Positions 37,541 through 51,110 of a stretch of DNA of 64,000 bases are shown here, one piece after another. How positions within the stretch are numbered: the stretch's first letter is position 1; each line of letters opens with the position of its first letter. The stretch is taken from assembly GCA_013397075.1 (NCBI GenBank), contig VWZS01002669.1, forward strand, positions 1,274,217 to 1,338,216. Direction: 5' to 3'. A model generated the notes under the pieces. The model was not told the origin of the DNA and did no database searches. It was given only the letters and a program-made list of their open reading frames with translations. Source of the stretch: Rhabdornis inornatus (Eukaryota; Chordata; Aves; Passeriformes; Rhabdornithidae). Position numbers and translations under genes: made by a program.

Positions 37541-39567
37541 AGTATTGGTAAGAAATGCTGTAGGGGACACTGAGGGGTACTCCAGCCTATCACAGAAAAG
37601 CTGATGCTTCAGCCTCACACAGAAGTTTTGCTTTCCCAACACTACACATTGAAAGAAAGAAAGCATGATAGGTTGTCATCTAAATTATTTATGATAATTG
37701 TCTTATGTTCTTTGTATTTAATGTAAGACAGATTTCTCGTCTGTTAAGGTTGGTTCCTGTCAATAGATTTGAAGTAGTGTCTTTTGACCTTGGAGGAGAG
37801 ACTGAAATGCTTTGCTACAGGCACACAGAGTCATCTTCCTACCTGAAGGTATTTAGCTGCAATGATTCCCCATTCAGAGGAGAAGTGCAGAGCTAGAGAC
37901 TAATAACACTATTTTCTGGTGGCCAGATATAACTATTTCTCTTAAAAGTTAAATTGCATGAAAAATATGCACCTGGGGTTTCCCAAAAGTAAAGTGCCAG
38001 GCAGAAGATATTTTTTTATCAACTCCTCATGCCCAGCACAACAATTTTCACAGCATGTGTGACAGACACTGCTTTTTGCAAAGAGCTTGTGACTTTTGGA
38101 AGCCCTTTGGCATACAGCTGTATAGAGATCACTGCTGAAACCCATGGTTCACTCAGAAATATGTCAACTGCAGTAGCTGCCCTTCCAGTGTTGGGTATTC
38201 TAAGCTTTGCTGTTGGTATTTGAAGGATAGTTAGTAAGTCCTGTGTTCAAAACAACCTTTCTGCTCAATGCAAAAACTGTGTAACAAACTTCTTTTCTTT
38301 GAAAGACTGACACTTAAAAAGACTTCATTTAGTTTTAGATTTAGTTCAGAACCATTCCATTTAATGGGCTGACAATTTAAGTCTTCCATAGTGGATGAAC
38401 CATAAATGCTGAAACCTAGCACAGTTTTAGTTTTACTGTTGTGGTGGGCATCTGCACTGAGCAATGTATAAATAGAAGAATCCAAGTGACTATGCATCAT
38501 AAATATTTATTTCCCAAATTATGTTTCCCTATCCATCAGACAGACCTGGGACTGATGCTGAAAAATGTATTTGCGATAAACCCTTCCAGCAGCTGCAAAA
38601 TGAGCAATGGGGACATCTTGGGGTCTTTATTAATTTAGAGGTAGCAGGAAAGTGAGACTGAGTTTCTTAAAACTGTGCCCCAGCAGCTTTCCTGACACAT
38701 TTCACAACATGAGCCAGACAGCTGTTCTCATCTTTCCTGCAGACAAAATAAAGATGACTTTTCTTATCAATGTGACTTATTATTCAGTTAACAAGCTGTC
38801 CCTCTAAGTCAAGAGCTGCCCTCGATGGTCACTGTCTATAGATATCATTTCTGTGCTACCAGGTATCTGGCAGGAAAAGGAGCAGAAAGGATATAAGAAG
38901 TTGCTGGTCCTGCCAGACTGCTTGTATGGGGAAAGATCTTCACACTTACTATTTACTCTTGAATTACTGGTATTTTCCAGGAAAAAAAATAGTGAATTCT
39001 TGATGAAAATACATTTATTTGATGGGAAGGCCACAAGCCCCCCTTGTTATTTGAGCTGATGATACCATATAATCTTTCACACTGGCGGCTTCTGGGAAAA
39101 AACCAGCAAATATGCCACTCATCACTCTTGGTTTCTACTTTTTGCTGTAATGTATTTTTAACAGCTTTAATTATTGTTTGGCTCTTGTACTTGAAGTGTT
39201 CTCTATGAGTCAGGCTAAAACTTAATACACATTAAATAATAAAGAGAAGCAGCCAATTAGTAAAAATGTGTGAGTACTGTGCAATACAACCATTGAGCAG
39301 CTGATACAGGATGTTTGATGTAATTACTGGGGCTTAGATGTCAAATGATTGAACAAAGCAGCAAATCAATGAACTGTGCTTATACAGATTATTAAAATCA
39401 AGAGTGGTGAGGGATCTCAAGGTATCAGTCAACACATTCCGCTGCAGTGAGTCATTTTTTGGCAAAAATTTGCTGAGGGATTGTGAAATCTCCTCTGTTG
39501 CAGGTTTTAAGAACAAAGACTTGACAATCTGTGCCAATGCTTAGTCACCTGAACCATGAGAATTTTT

Positions 39568-39690
39568 TTCTAACATCTCATTTAAATCTTCCTGGAGTTT
39601 AAGCCCATTGCCTCTTAGCCTCAGTTAGCACAAAGAACAGGTTGTTCTATTATTTTCTGCTGGAGCCTTTCTCAGACTTGGCACAGAGCA
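39568..39690 (-). mobile_element. CR1 LINE fragment
   Basis: The plus strand reads TAACATCTCATTTAAATCTT, then GGAGTTTAAGCCCATTGCCT followed by CTTAGCCTCA and AAAGAACAGGTTG. This matches the reverse complement of the old CR1 segment TTTAAGCCCATTGCTTCTTG...AGAACAATT. The fragment is diverged and truncated on both sides. Confidence 0.65.
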
Positions 39691-42600
39691 GATGTTGCAT
39701 GGGGGCTGATGAGGGCTGCACCCTTCCCTTACCCCATCCAGTGCAAATCCCTGCTCTTGCAGCTCCTGTCCCAGCAGCAGCAGGGCTCAGTGGGGGCTGC
39801 AGCACCTCCAGGGGTGTAAAGATCCAGCTCAGCCCTAAGGGAAAGAAGATCTCTGCATTTCCAGTCTCTGTTATCTAAGCCAAGACAAGGACTCTCATTT
39901 ACCTCTCCTCACTTGTTAGCAAAAATAACTAACTCTTGCTTTAGCTAGAGCTTGACACAGACATTTATCTAGACACAGAATTCGCTCGCATATTGTGAGA
40001 ATATTAATATTTTATTTCTTCACAGTTTTTTTTTGTTTGAACTATTTAAATAATATGATTATAACAAACTCCACATAAGCAGGACTGACTGATACATTAT
40101 TCAATCTTGGGAAAATATTGAAATGAGATAAAAAGTCCCGAATGAAGATTTTAAAGTTTAGGATATTGTCCCAACAGTAAAGAAATTACTGAGAGGTTGT
40201 GGGAGGAAGAAAGCTTTTGTAAGTTCCCTGCTTGCTTTCTTTTCTAGCTTATAGTCCTGATACTGAAGTAGTTGCTGACCTTTAACTGTGATATTACAGA
40301 GTGAAAATGAGGACATTCTGATAGGAAAATGTGTCATCATGTACAAATCATTAATGCTGGTGCCCTCAGATAATTAACTAGCTGGGAAATTTTCAGAGAT
40401 TTAGAACAAAGAGAAACCCAACTATTTAATTTCACTGCTTCTCTGTGAAGTGTGAGTTACTACATTTTTTAAATGAATGTTCAATTGACTGAGCAATCCC
40501 AAACTGGTAATTTGGTTGTGCCCTCAGCAGTAACTGTGGCAGGCTGAGTGCAGCCCCAGTGCTTTCACTGCATGACAGACAGCAGGAGAGGAGCAGGAGA
40601 ATGTGAACAGCAGGGTTGTCACAGCCTCCTGAGCTATGCACACATCTCCCAATCCACACCATATACCAGCAGACATCACATGGAAACTAGAACCTATACT
40701 GAAGCTGCTCTGGTGATTTCAGGGCTGTTTCCATGAAGCAAAGGGAAGAGAGTGCATAAACATACAACACAGAACAGCTAAAAGCAATGTAATAGAAACC
40801 TTTAGGGTGAAGGGAATAATTGTATAAGACAGGGTAGAAATCTGGAGTATTTTGAAGGTCTGTGACAGTGATGACAGACTTCTCAGTAAATTATCAGCAA
40901 GGTGCAGGAGGAGCATGTTTGAGAAATGAAACAAAAGTAAAAGCACTAAACCCTTTCATCAGTGAAAGGGCTTTCTCAGGGTTTGTACCTGGTGTTTCAC
41001 TTTAATATTCTCACAGATCCAGCTTGGCAATAAAAGACATAAATGTAACATCCTCAAACACTGTGCCCACAGCTCATGGAAGGTCCCTGGCCACCGTTTC
41101 AGGTTCCAGATGATGCTGGGGAGGGCTGCCCTGTGCAGGCCCCTTCTTTACCCCCTTCTCCCAGCCTGCTACAAGGTGTCTAGAGGCAAACCCAAAATAT
41201 ATTCTCTGAAAAGAGGTTATTCCACGTATTCAAATTCACATGACAAATGTTTACCTGGAGCACAGGTATTTATTACCCTGATTCTTGTGTTCCTGGTTAC
41301 TTCACGTGAACAATGGTGCAAGTCACTTGAATGGTATCCAAGGAGACCACTGAACTAAACTAATTAATCCTCTCATGTTGCTGTTTGCAGTTCTTTTTAA
41401 GCAGGCAGTAACTGATCCCGTGGAGCCGGTTATGGCTCCTCCTTAAGGACTGCTTTATACAGATATATAATACATTTATCAGAGCTGGGTTTGCCTCTTA
41501 AAGTAATGTTGTTAAGCTTCTCCATTTCATTCCTAGCCTATTATTTTCCGCTTTTAGCTACCAGCCTCTAGTTCACATTAGTTCCCCATGGATTTAATTT
41601 CCCTTTAGTTTCGGTGACATGGCTATCACCCACAAGTGATTCCATTTCTGGTGCGTTATTCCAATTTTGCCACCAGGTGTCATCCAAAGGCTCAGCAGTA
41701 CTGCAGCTCACGCTTTGAAGCATTTGGGATCTCCAGGAGAGTGTCATTAGCTGCCAATAAACCGACACAGTAGTAAGGGGGCCACACTTCTGATTTCCCC
41801 ACGGCTTTCTTTGTTTAGCTAGACTTTGCATTACAGCAACAGAATGCAAAGCACACGCTCCAGATGTTTGCAGCATGGTGGGTGACACCAGCCTACCTTT
41901 GGTTTTGCTGGGAGCTATCCCAAAGTCTGCCTGGATTTACAGTCCTCATAAGCAATCCTGGAAGAAGTCATTCTTCTTGTGTCTGGCCTTAAAGGCTTTT
42001 CAATCAGCCATTGGAACTCCCACTCACACGAGATCTTCAAGATTAAAAAACAAATTGGAAAGGCATCAGATAGGTCACACTCATTCCAAGGTTTCATTTA
42101 AAAAGTGTCTACTTCCTTCCTCTCTTCCTGGTAGATTGTGAAGCAATTTTTTTCCCAAGAAAATGTAGCTCTTCGTCTTTGTTCTCTATCTCCCCCTCTC
42201 CAAATTTTCATTTTTTCAGCAAAAAAATATTCAACACTGTTTCTACCTATCACCATCTACCTGCCCATTTCTGTAGGCCATCACTTAGCCAGTTCTCCAT
42301 TTCTACATTAATTTAATGTGTAGGGCATTTCCTTTTCACCTGCACCAAAAGCTTGGATGAATTGGTGTTGCCCAGGGCTGTTAATTACCTGATACAAAGG
42401 AATAAACTTGCCCTGACTTCACACAGGCAGCCAGGCACTTTCTTAGATATCATCTACAGGCAATTCACAGAAAGAACGTTGCAGTAAGCAAAGACCAGCT
42501 CCACTAAAGTCTTTAGTATCTTTCAGACAAGCAAATCGGCTCCAATGCACCACAATATTACATATTTCCAAGTTTTTGTTATTTTGTTTCAACTCACACA

Positions 42601-45600
42601 AGATTTTAATTGATTTATCATTCCTGCAAGGTCTAGTTTTTTTGATTTTTCCCTTTGGAGGCCATTTAGTTGGAGTGGATGCTGTCCAACATCTTTTAAC
42701 TCAGCTGGCTCCTGGCTGGGCCAGCACATGATCCTACTTCCCTCTGGGATTTGAGGGGAGCAACCCTATGTCTTCATTTGCAGTTACTCTTATGCAAGGT
42801 GAATAGCAATGTCTTCTTCAGCCAATCTCTATGAGGATAGAAAGAAAACTGATTAAACAAGGCTAAGGGGAGTCTCGATCTAGAAACCCTCTACTTTCCA
42901 CACCCTTGATGTCCAGAATTGGTAGACAGGAAGGAAGCACACCAGGGAGGAAGGGATCCCAGGTCAGTATTGAAAAGTCTGGGAAACTCTGGCCTGTGCC
43001 TTTGCCTTGTACGAGATGGCAGCTTACACAAAATTCAGTCTTCAGAGAATTCCACAAACTGAATTTACTGCTACGTATAACCCCTAGATTTCACACAGGA
43101 TGGGTTATTATTAATATCCCATCTATTTGACCTAGATTCTGTTGACTGTAAAGTGCCACATTTAAATATAACTTCTGAAGGAAAAATAATTGAATTGAAA
43201 AATCAATCACTAGGCAATTGCACATTCAGTTCATTTAAGGTCAAGTTATTGCTGTGTCAGAGAATAAAAGTTTTCTTAATGGATCAAGTTCAGGAGTGAT
43301 GTGAAATTCAGCATGATTACATACTGGCTAATGAGCCTAAACTGGCATACAGCATACATATTGAGAGGTGTATATATACATTTACACCCTCTTTGACTCA
43401 CTTATTAGCTGGACAAGAAGACAAGGGACAGGAATTGCCCCCAGGGGTTTTGGATGATTCAAATGCCACAGCTGAGGCAGACAAGGACCAGCTTGCTTCC
43501 TGCATGAGCAGCCAGGACTTGGCAGGGGGATCACAGGTTGCCTCTCAAGAGTATTTCTGCTGATATGCAGGAACTGCTGTGCCAGATGTGATCTGCTGTG
43601 GGGGACTGTCCTTTGCAATCCATAGGATACCACTTCCACCATTCTGCACCTTTCTACGGCTCTAGGGAAAGTCCCAGTCCAGGGTGAAATCCAGTATGTT
43701 CAACTTGCTTCAGACTTTAATCTTCTTCCATTGTCAGCTCCAAGTTATATATGGTCTTTCTGTAGAAAATCCATCATAATCCAGTTTGAAAGGTTCTTTG
43801 ATCTTACATCTAATTGGTTCTCCAGCTCAAGGTGCTTTGGGCTTCCACCTATTTTTTCAAACTGCAAAAATTTCATTCAGCAGAATATTTTCAACAGAAT
43901 TTTGTAGTACTATGAGGCATAAATATTTTCTAGCTGCATCATGGTATTTTTCATCTCCATGGTTCAGATTTTAGCCCAGTGTAATTTGGTTCTGGATTAA
44001 GTAAATAATTCCAGATTTAAGGCTTTGCATGTTTGGCTTTTGGGCTTTTTCTTTCCAATTTAGCTTATGGGCTCTAATTAAGTATAAAAGTATTTGCCTA
44101 TAAAAAAGAAACACTAGTATTTCTGTTACATCATTATAAATATCAGTTAGGGTTGCATAATATGTCTTTTGACAAGTAAGATTTTATCATATGCTATATT
44201 TTTAAATTCTCATTAGGTTCTGTGGAAAACAATTTTATTGACTTAAAACAATAAATTCTGAAGTAATTAATCAGTTTAGGATAGTAATAAGCAAAGTGCT
44301 TAAGAAAAGTATCTTTTTCTTTTAACAACATGTTTCTCATCAGTCTGTTTTTAGGGAAGCAGTGTTGGTTCTCCTAATTAAATAATTCTCGCACATGCAG
44401 TATATTTAAAGCTCTGCCTTAGTAGACTCAGTTTTAAAGACATGCAGAACTTCTACAACTTAAAGCTGTAGTGTTAAAGGGGAAAAAACCTATGTGCAAG
44501 TTTAACTGCACTCAAAGTAACAGAAGCTGGCCACAAGAAAATCCATCTGTGTGTTACTTCCTTTACTCTGAGGTGCAGAATAAATCAAATATCCCTAGTG
44601 CAACTCTGTTGAGTTACACTTTTATTCCTAATTTTGCATTTCAAGGTAGCATGGAGCATCAGAAACAATCACAGATTGTTAGTCCTTATCTACATATCAA
44701 GTCAGAATTTCTAATATATAGATTCTTGATTTTCTTTTCAGCAGGCATGACTATGACAGGAGCACAGGTGGTGAGACAGCTGCAGTGGGGTTGCAGGGAT
44801 TCTGCTCATCAGAGACTTACCCATATTAGGGGTGCCATTCTTTCCAGTTCCCCTCTTTCCCGTTTCCTTCATTCCTGGATTATTGAAGAAAAAGAAATGA
44901 CATTTCTGTCTACTGTATTTTTCTTTCCTCAGGAGATCAAGCAAAGGCCATGTCAGAAGATGGGGCTGAGCTGTGTACTTCAGTCACAAGGCTTCTTGTG
45001 GCAGCCAAGGCTGTACCCCCAGGAGAAGGCATTGGGCAGATCAATGACAGTATGGGATAACTCTTTGGAAATCCAGTTAATTACAAAACCAGATTCTACC
45101 TAATTAAAAAGGTCAAAGAGTTCTTCTAACTTAGCCATATCTTAAGAATATTAAAAATTATTTTCAGTACATAAAAATACATCTAAAAAAAGGAAACCAA
45201 AGAAGGACGCTCAGTGTGAAGTTTGCATGGAACAGAAAGTAATATTTTATCTTCCTTGTGTTTATTTTTTTTAAATCAATCTGAAAGTTTCTTAGCAGAC
45301 TGAATATTTCTATTATAAACCTACATTCAGCTGTTCCAGGTGTGACAAGCTCTACTGAGCTTTTCTTTGGTCTGTTGTTGTCCTCCTGGTATGAAGTCTC
45401 TGTGGGAATAGCAGAAATGCTTGGCAGCAACTCTCCATTCCTTACAATGCCTACAGAGAGATTTCTTTGGAGCTTCACATTTACCCTCTATACTGTCAGT
45501 CAGTGCCAAGAAGAAATGCGTTTCTCCTGGGAAGTGATGGTGTTAATTTTTCGGTTTCTTTATCCTCCAAAGGGACTCTAGTCAGTCTTGTTATTTCAAG

Positions 45601-48600
45601 GTTTAACTCTGAAAATTGAGTTTCAACACAGCAGAAACATTTTGTTTGTTTACTTGTTTTAATGCTACTAAAAATAAGAAGATCTGTCCCAGAAGATAGG
45701 GGGAAAAAATCCCTCTATGAACAGTATATGCAGACCAAGTATCACGCCTTCTTAACACTACACAGAAACAAGAAAATCGGTCGGACTGCTCTACTGTTAC
45801 AATTCGATCTTTCCCTCTTTACAATACCTGTCCATACTTCACAGAGATCACTTATACATGGCTCCAGGTTGTCTGCCATACCAAGGCAGCCCTGCCTGTG
45901 GACTGACTGCATCAGAGTCATGAGCTGCAGGATAAGTGCCAAAGATCAGAGAAGCAAAGCATTCAAGATTTCCAAAAGCTGTGGCCAGGACACTCAGCTG
46001 TTTGAGGAGAATGGCATCTGTTCATCTTTGCTGTTATATGGCAAAGAAAAGAACTGTGATGTGATCTCCAATTTACTTTCTCAGCTATTCCCTTTAATAA
46101 CAGATAATGGATGAGGGGCTGACTTCCCATCAGCACAAGGCCCTGGCAGTCTGCTTCCCAGACTGCTTTGATTCAGTCCTGCTAGAACTGCCCGTGTCTT
46201 CCTTTTTTACAAAAATCACTAGCTGGTTTTGAGGTCTTGGTGTTTCTTTTCATGAGCACTCAATATAAAAACCTCCCTTTGTCTCCACTGCATGTGCAAG
46301 AGACACTCACAGAATCAAAATTTTCTTATTTTAAATGAAACTAGAAAGCAAGTAGCTGATGTGTTGGAACATATCATTGTGTGAACTGCTTGTTGAAAGC
46401 ATGCAGCCAAGAGTTGAGAGAAGGTGGGAACAATCACCACTATCAGCCTTCCAAATACCAAGCAAAAAAGGTTTGATGATTTCCATGTTCTCTCTCTGTC
46501 ATGACAAGATAATTTCTTTGACAATGTGGTGAAATATATTCCTAAAATGAAAGAGGACAATTGTAATTTTTTGTTCCTACCTTCTTTAAATAAACTTTAT
46601 TTGCTATCTGGAATCCTCCTCTACTGACGTTACTCTCTGGAAACATCCAAGTGTCTTTTGAAAGAATCAGATAATTTAAGATGTGGTCAAACTAGGAGTA
46701 AATTTTCCATGTGGCATGTTTTAAAGGATGTCTGGCTATGTCAATACAAACTTTAAGTTCTATTAAAGTTTTATCTTCAATTTCAATGTTCTGTGTTACA
46801 GAAGTAGTGAGCTGAATGTCTACTTTAGAATAAACACATACATGTGAATACAAAGAAATAACCATCACTATCCCAGTTTCTTCATTGCTTTCTGGTAATT
46901 CCTTGAACTTGGAACATTTACCAACTCCGGAGACATTGATAGTGAATGTAAATGTGCCATGTGGAAAATGAATGGGGTTTCTGAGCTTACTGCACATCAG
47001 AACTTTTCCAAGTCACAGGATTAAATTTGATAGTTTAAATTGTAGCCCTAGGAAAAGAAAATTAGAAAATAAATTGAGTCTTTTAGCATGCAAATATATT
47101 TTGTAAAACACAGAAAAAGAGATGCCAGTAGAATGGGTTAGAGTGGTGAAGTTCCTGGCACTGTGGAATGGTCCACTTCATAAGATCTATCAAGCATCTG
47201 TAAAACAGCTCTTTAGTTTAAGTCTTCACTTAAAAGTTGTCTTTAAGCAACAGCTTAAGTGAATTTCAAATCACAACTTAATTCTTGCTCACTCACAATG
47301 TCAACAAAATCTGACAGTCTGAAAACCCATGCTTGTAAAAGTGTTTTCCTCCTTAAATGCCCACGAGTGCACTGTACCTCTCAGTAGCTCACACATCACT
47401 CACTGCAGTGCAGGGAGAGCTCCCTCTCCCCTTGCAGCCTACCTTTCCCAATCTCATTTTGCTGCCTCCTTCCTGCACTGCTGGAGCATCATCCTAGCAC
47501 ACGGCAAGCAGTTGCAATGCAGATTTAAAGTGTCTCAAATTTCCCTTGAATTCCCTTGAAAAATAGATAAGAGCAATGGCAGGCAACATATATAAGGAGT
47601 TAAATATTTTCAGGAGACTAAAACTATTTAATGCTTTTTTTCCCATGACAGAGGACTGCAGAGCAGGCCAGCTCTGATGATTTAGAAGGCACCAGAGCAT
47701 TCCCTGCATTCAGTCCCAGGAAGGCAACAGCAAATCATAATTTTAAAATTAACTTTTGCATTTGAAAATGTGGATGTAAATCTTATCATCCTCTACATTT
47801 AAACAATTCTGGTGCCTTTGCTACCACTAATCAGTATCTCCCACACTAAATCATTTACAGAAAGCAACCCCTGAAGCTGATTTATGAGCCTGGTGCCCTG
47901 TCTGGCACCATGAAGGGCACACAGGGCAGAAAGTATCTGTGTTTGCATGGTCTGCCACCCCATGTGTTCCAAAGACGGGTAGTGGAGAAGGGGGAGAACA
48001 TAAGTGAAGTCTATCTAGCATCAGCAAGGAACTGGAGTCTGGATATTTTTTTTCTGTCACAGGTAAAAAACATTTCCTAATGAAGTTCAGTGTGGTGTCA
48101 GACATTGTGTTCCTGTTGCTGTCTCCCTTTCCTTGGAGGATGAATAATTCAGCAGCAAACACCCACCTGGGAAAGTCACAGGTAAACCTCATACTGCATG
48201 GGGTTTTCTGCATGAACTCTGATTGCCTGTGCACTGGGGGAGGGAGGCAGGAAGGCAAGACGCAGGAAAAGCCTCTGGAAAAGAGGGAGGCATAGACTTG
48301 AGGCACTTTGGAGAATTAACTTTTCAAGATATGGAAGGGGACTCCTGTAGCCCTGGATTAACATGCAGACAGACAACAGGAAACAGATCTCCTGTCTCTC
48401 TGGTTCAAGTCAGGCATTCTGCAGGAAAGGAAGCAAAGCCCCAGCACAGAACACGTTGTAAGGCACAGGTGCACCCTCCATAGCCTGGCTATGCTGCAAA
48501 CAGTGCTGTTCTCCAGGGTGGCTGGACTGGGCTCCAAACAGGAACATAACTCCCATTGGAATCATACAGGCAAGAAAGAGCAGGGGTGGAGCCAGTACAT

Positions 48601-50334
48601 TTGTTCTCACATGAAACAAACCCCTCACTATTTCCTTTGCCCTGTTGGGCAAGAGGTAGACTCACAATTCAACTGTGAGAGCCCCTGAGCAGCTCTGGTG
48701 AAGTCAAGCAATGAAAATCCACTGTTCATTCAGCCTTTGCAGAAAACGTTAGAGAACGTTTTAAAATTCAAATTGCATATGAAAAACCTGATTTGGCACA
48801 GCTCAACGTGAAAATTAGTTTTGAATCAATCTACCACCTCCCTTCCTGAGGAGATAATATATCCTGAAAAGGAAGAGTTTGCAGGCATCACTGACCCTCT
48901 AAGGCAAGCATCATATCTGCCAGGAAATGTGCTTAGTATAGTCAAGGCTGACAGAGTTTAGACAGATAAAATAAGAAGAGTTACTGTTATGCTGTCCCCT
49001 ATTCTTAGGCTTTCTTATTTGCTAAAATCTGACATCACAAAATTTCATTGCAGTTTTACTCTCCCTCCTGTGGTGGTGGCTCATTTTAGAGGAGGGGTAG
49101 GAGGTGGGTCTGGGTTTTTGCTGCCATAAGTGAGCTTTAGGAAAGATACTGAAGGTGGACTTTTGGCAACTTTACAGTTTAGGGAGTTGAACTTTTAAGT
49201 TCAAGGGCAGAATGGAAAAAATCTCACCATCACCTACTGGAAAATGAAAACAGAGCTCACTCAGGGGATGGAGAAGGGAGCTGACATCTTGACAAGCTGT
49301 GAGAACTCATACCTAAGTGGCTGATAGAGGGCTGGAAAAACAAGGGCATGGTTTAATGTGGTCAAGGAAGGAGCTAGAGAGAGTCAGCTGATATAATCAG
49401 AGGGTGAGGCAGGACAATACATCAATAGGTTCAGATGTGGGATGGCAAGAGATTGGACGGCAGAAACTGATCCTTGAACAATGGGAATGTGTTCCCCCTC
49501 TCACAGCTGGAGGAGGGAAAGTGTTTAAATGGAGAAGTAACTTGGGAGGATGGTTCTGGGGAGAAACCTTAACCAAAAATGACATCTTTTATGAGCAAGA
49601 TACCTCCCAAAAAAAATAAAAAAACCCTGGGGAAACAAAATTGAAATGTCTCTTGCTGGACAAGAGCTGGGTCTGGGTCTGGAGCTCTAGAGAGGGTGCT
49701 CATTGCCTGAAATATCCTGGAAAGCTGTAGCTGAGATTTAGTACTCTGACAGCACCAACTGGTTGCTGAGCATGTTGGGCGTTTAAGTCTGCTGAAATTA
49801 CATTGCATATCTAAAGTGCAAACTGCAGTTTTTGAAAAAGAAGGCTTTGTGCTATGGCTGCTACTAGCCTAGCAAAATAGCTCACAGTAGCTAACATCTA
49901 ACAAATGTGTCTTCTAGCACCACTATAGTCAAATGCTTTCACATAAGATGGATATATTTGTTTTAGCAAAACTCACAAAAGCCTGAAACACATCACATAG
50001 CAATTTCTGCAAGGTCCTTCTTCTCGTCTGAAAAATACAGCTCTTCCTCAGCCCTTCCAAAATCCAGTAACAATATTGCAGTACAAATCATTTCCTCTCC
50101 CTTCCACTTTGACTGTCTCACCTTTCCAGGTACATTCTCCTCCCAATTCTCCTTCTTCAGCCTTTGCAGGCAAGATGTTTGTCTTCATTTTTTCAGGCAT
50201 AGCAGGTGCCCACCGTGTTGTGAATCATCAGTCAGTATTTACTGCTGAAGTTTCCATCAGCTGTTAATTGCTCTGTAATACAATGATTACTTTTGATTTT
50301 TCAGCAGACCTTGGTATCTTTTAGAATTATTGAT
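39691..50334. other. Intergenic region, right-middle part
   Basis: No gene is supportable. This stretch contains the longest open frame of the intergenic region (44471-45103 plus, 210 codons) with no domain, signal or splice context, and a candidate regulatory block at 41400-41900. Small palindromes occur at 40951-40970 and 47225-47263. I recognise no LTR element. Confidence 0.65.
41400..41900. promoter_or_regulatory. Candidate regulatory element with palindromic octamer-like site
   Basis: The block contains CTTTGCATT (41824-41832) and AATGCAAAG (41843-41851) as a perfect 9-bp inverted repeat with a 10-nt spacer. Each half resembles a POU/octamer core (ATGCAAA). Nearby are ATTAGCTGCCAATAAA and CTTTGTTTAG, of homeodomain and SOX type. 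The motifs are visible; enhancer function is only inferred, and conservation could not be tested. Confidence 0.3.
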
Positions 50335-51110
50335 TCATTTAAGATGACAGGTCTTCTGGAGGTCACCTACTGCAGCCTCCTACTGAAGAGTGGATATTGC
50401 AATAACGTTCCTGTGCAACCTGCTCCAGGCATTACCCACTATTACTTCTAAACCTTTTTTCTTCTGTGCAGTCTGAGTATTCTTTCCTACAGCTTCTGGC
50501 TGCCTTCTCTCATCCTCTTATGGTGATTCTCTGAGAAACATCAATCTCTTTTCCCTGTGACCCTAGGTTAGGCACTTGAGAACTGTGGCCAGAATTGCTG
50601 CAGCCTTCTCTGGGCTCAACACACCTACCTCACTTTCCTGAACATGATGTGCTCATTTCTTGAGCACCTTTTGACCTTCTCCCAGACTTGTTCCCATTTG
50701 CCAGTCTCTCTCACACCAGAAGCCCCAGGCTGGACACATTTCTCTGGGTGCAGCCATGCTGAGGGGCTCTGCACATCCCTTAAGCTTCTGCCTGTGGCTC
50801 TTTTAACACAGCCCCATATTCAGCCCGGTTCTGCTGCCTCCAGGGCACACTGCAGACTCCAGCTTCCTCTGTCCACCACAGACCTGGGTGTCCCCTGCCT
50901 GCCCAGGTCCTTTCCTGCAGGGGTCCTGCTGGTGCTGGTCAGTGAGCCATACTGCACAGCAGGCTCCTTCCGCAGCTCCTTTCCCTGGCATCTTCCATGT
51001 CCCCCCAAGTTCCCATCAAACCAGGTCTCCAGCTTGCCAAGGTCCCTCTGGTGGGCAGCCTTACTTTCCAGCACACCACTGGAAAAGCAGGCTCCTGGTT
51101 TGGTACTCAC
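50335..51110 (-). mobile_element. Long, old CR1 LINE copy
   Basis: The plus strand carries the reverse complement of a CR1 3' half in collinear order. Landmarks are AGGTCTTCTGGAGGTCACCT near the left, CCTTCTCTGGGCTCAACACA, CTTCTCCCAGACTTGTTCCC, GAAGCCCCAGGCTGGACACA, GGGTGCAGCC, CAGGTCCTTTCCTGCAGGGG, and TCCAGCTTGCCAAGGTCCCT with CTGGTGGGCAGCC near the right. These correspond to the conserved non-coding-looking strand of CR1 ORF2. The 190-codon plus-strand open frame inside it is antisense to the element and not a host gene. Boundaries are approximate. Confidence 0.85.

Larger units (their letters stand above)
23167..39560. other. Intergenic region, middle part
   Basis: I see no supportable gene. 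Notable content is G/T-rich tracts at 27969-28095 and 28254-28317, a pyrimidine-rich tract at 29988-30125, short hairpin/direct repeats at 34186-34238, and a possible L2-like tail at 37436-37540. More GC-rich patches occur near 27040-27660 but hold no domain-bearing frame. Open frames up to about 135 codons look random. Confidence 0.7.

Noticed and set aside
40951..40970. 8-bp GC-containing stem with 4-nt loop resembling a bacterial terminator
   Set aside because: The locus is vertebrate nuclear DNA; a short hairpin has no terminator meaning here.
44471..45103. 210-codon plus-strand open frame in the intergenic region
   Set aside because: The translation has no recognisable domain, no compositional sign of a protein and no promoter or splice context; one frame of this length is plausible by chance in 64 kb.
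47851..48306. 151-codon minus-strand open frame with several cysteines
   Set aside because: Cysteine spacing does not fit any finger I know, and no splice or promoter context is visible.
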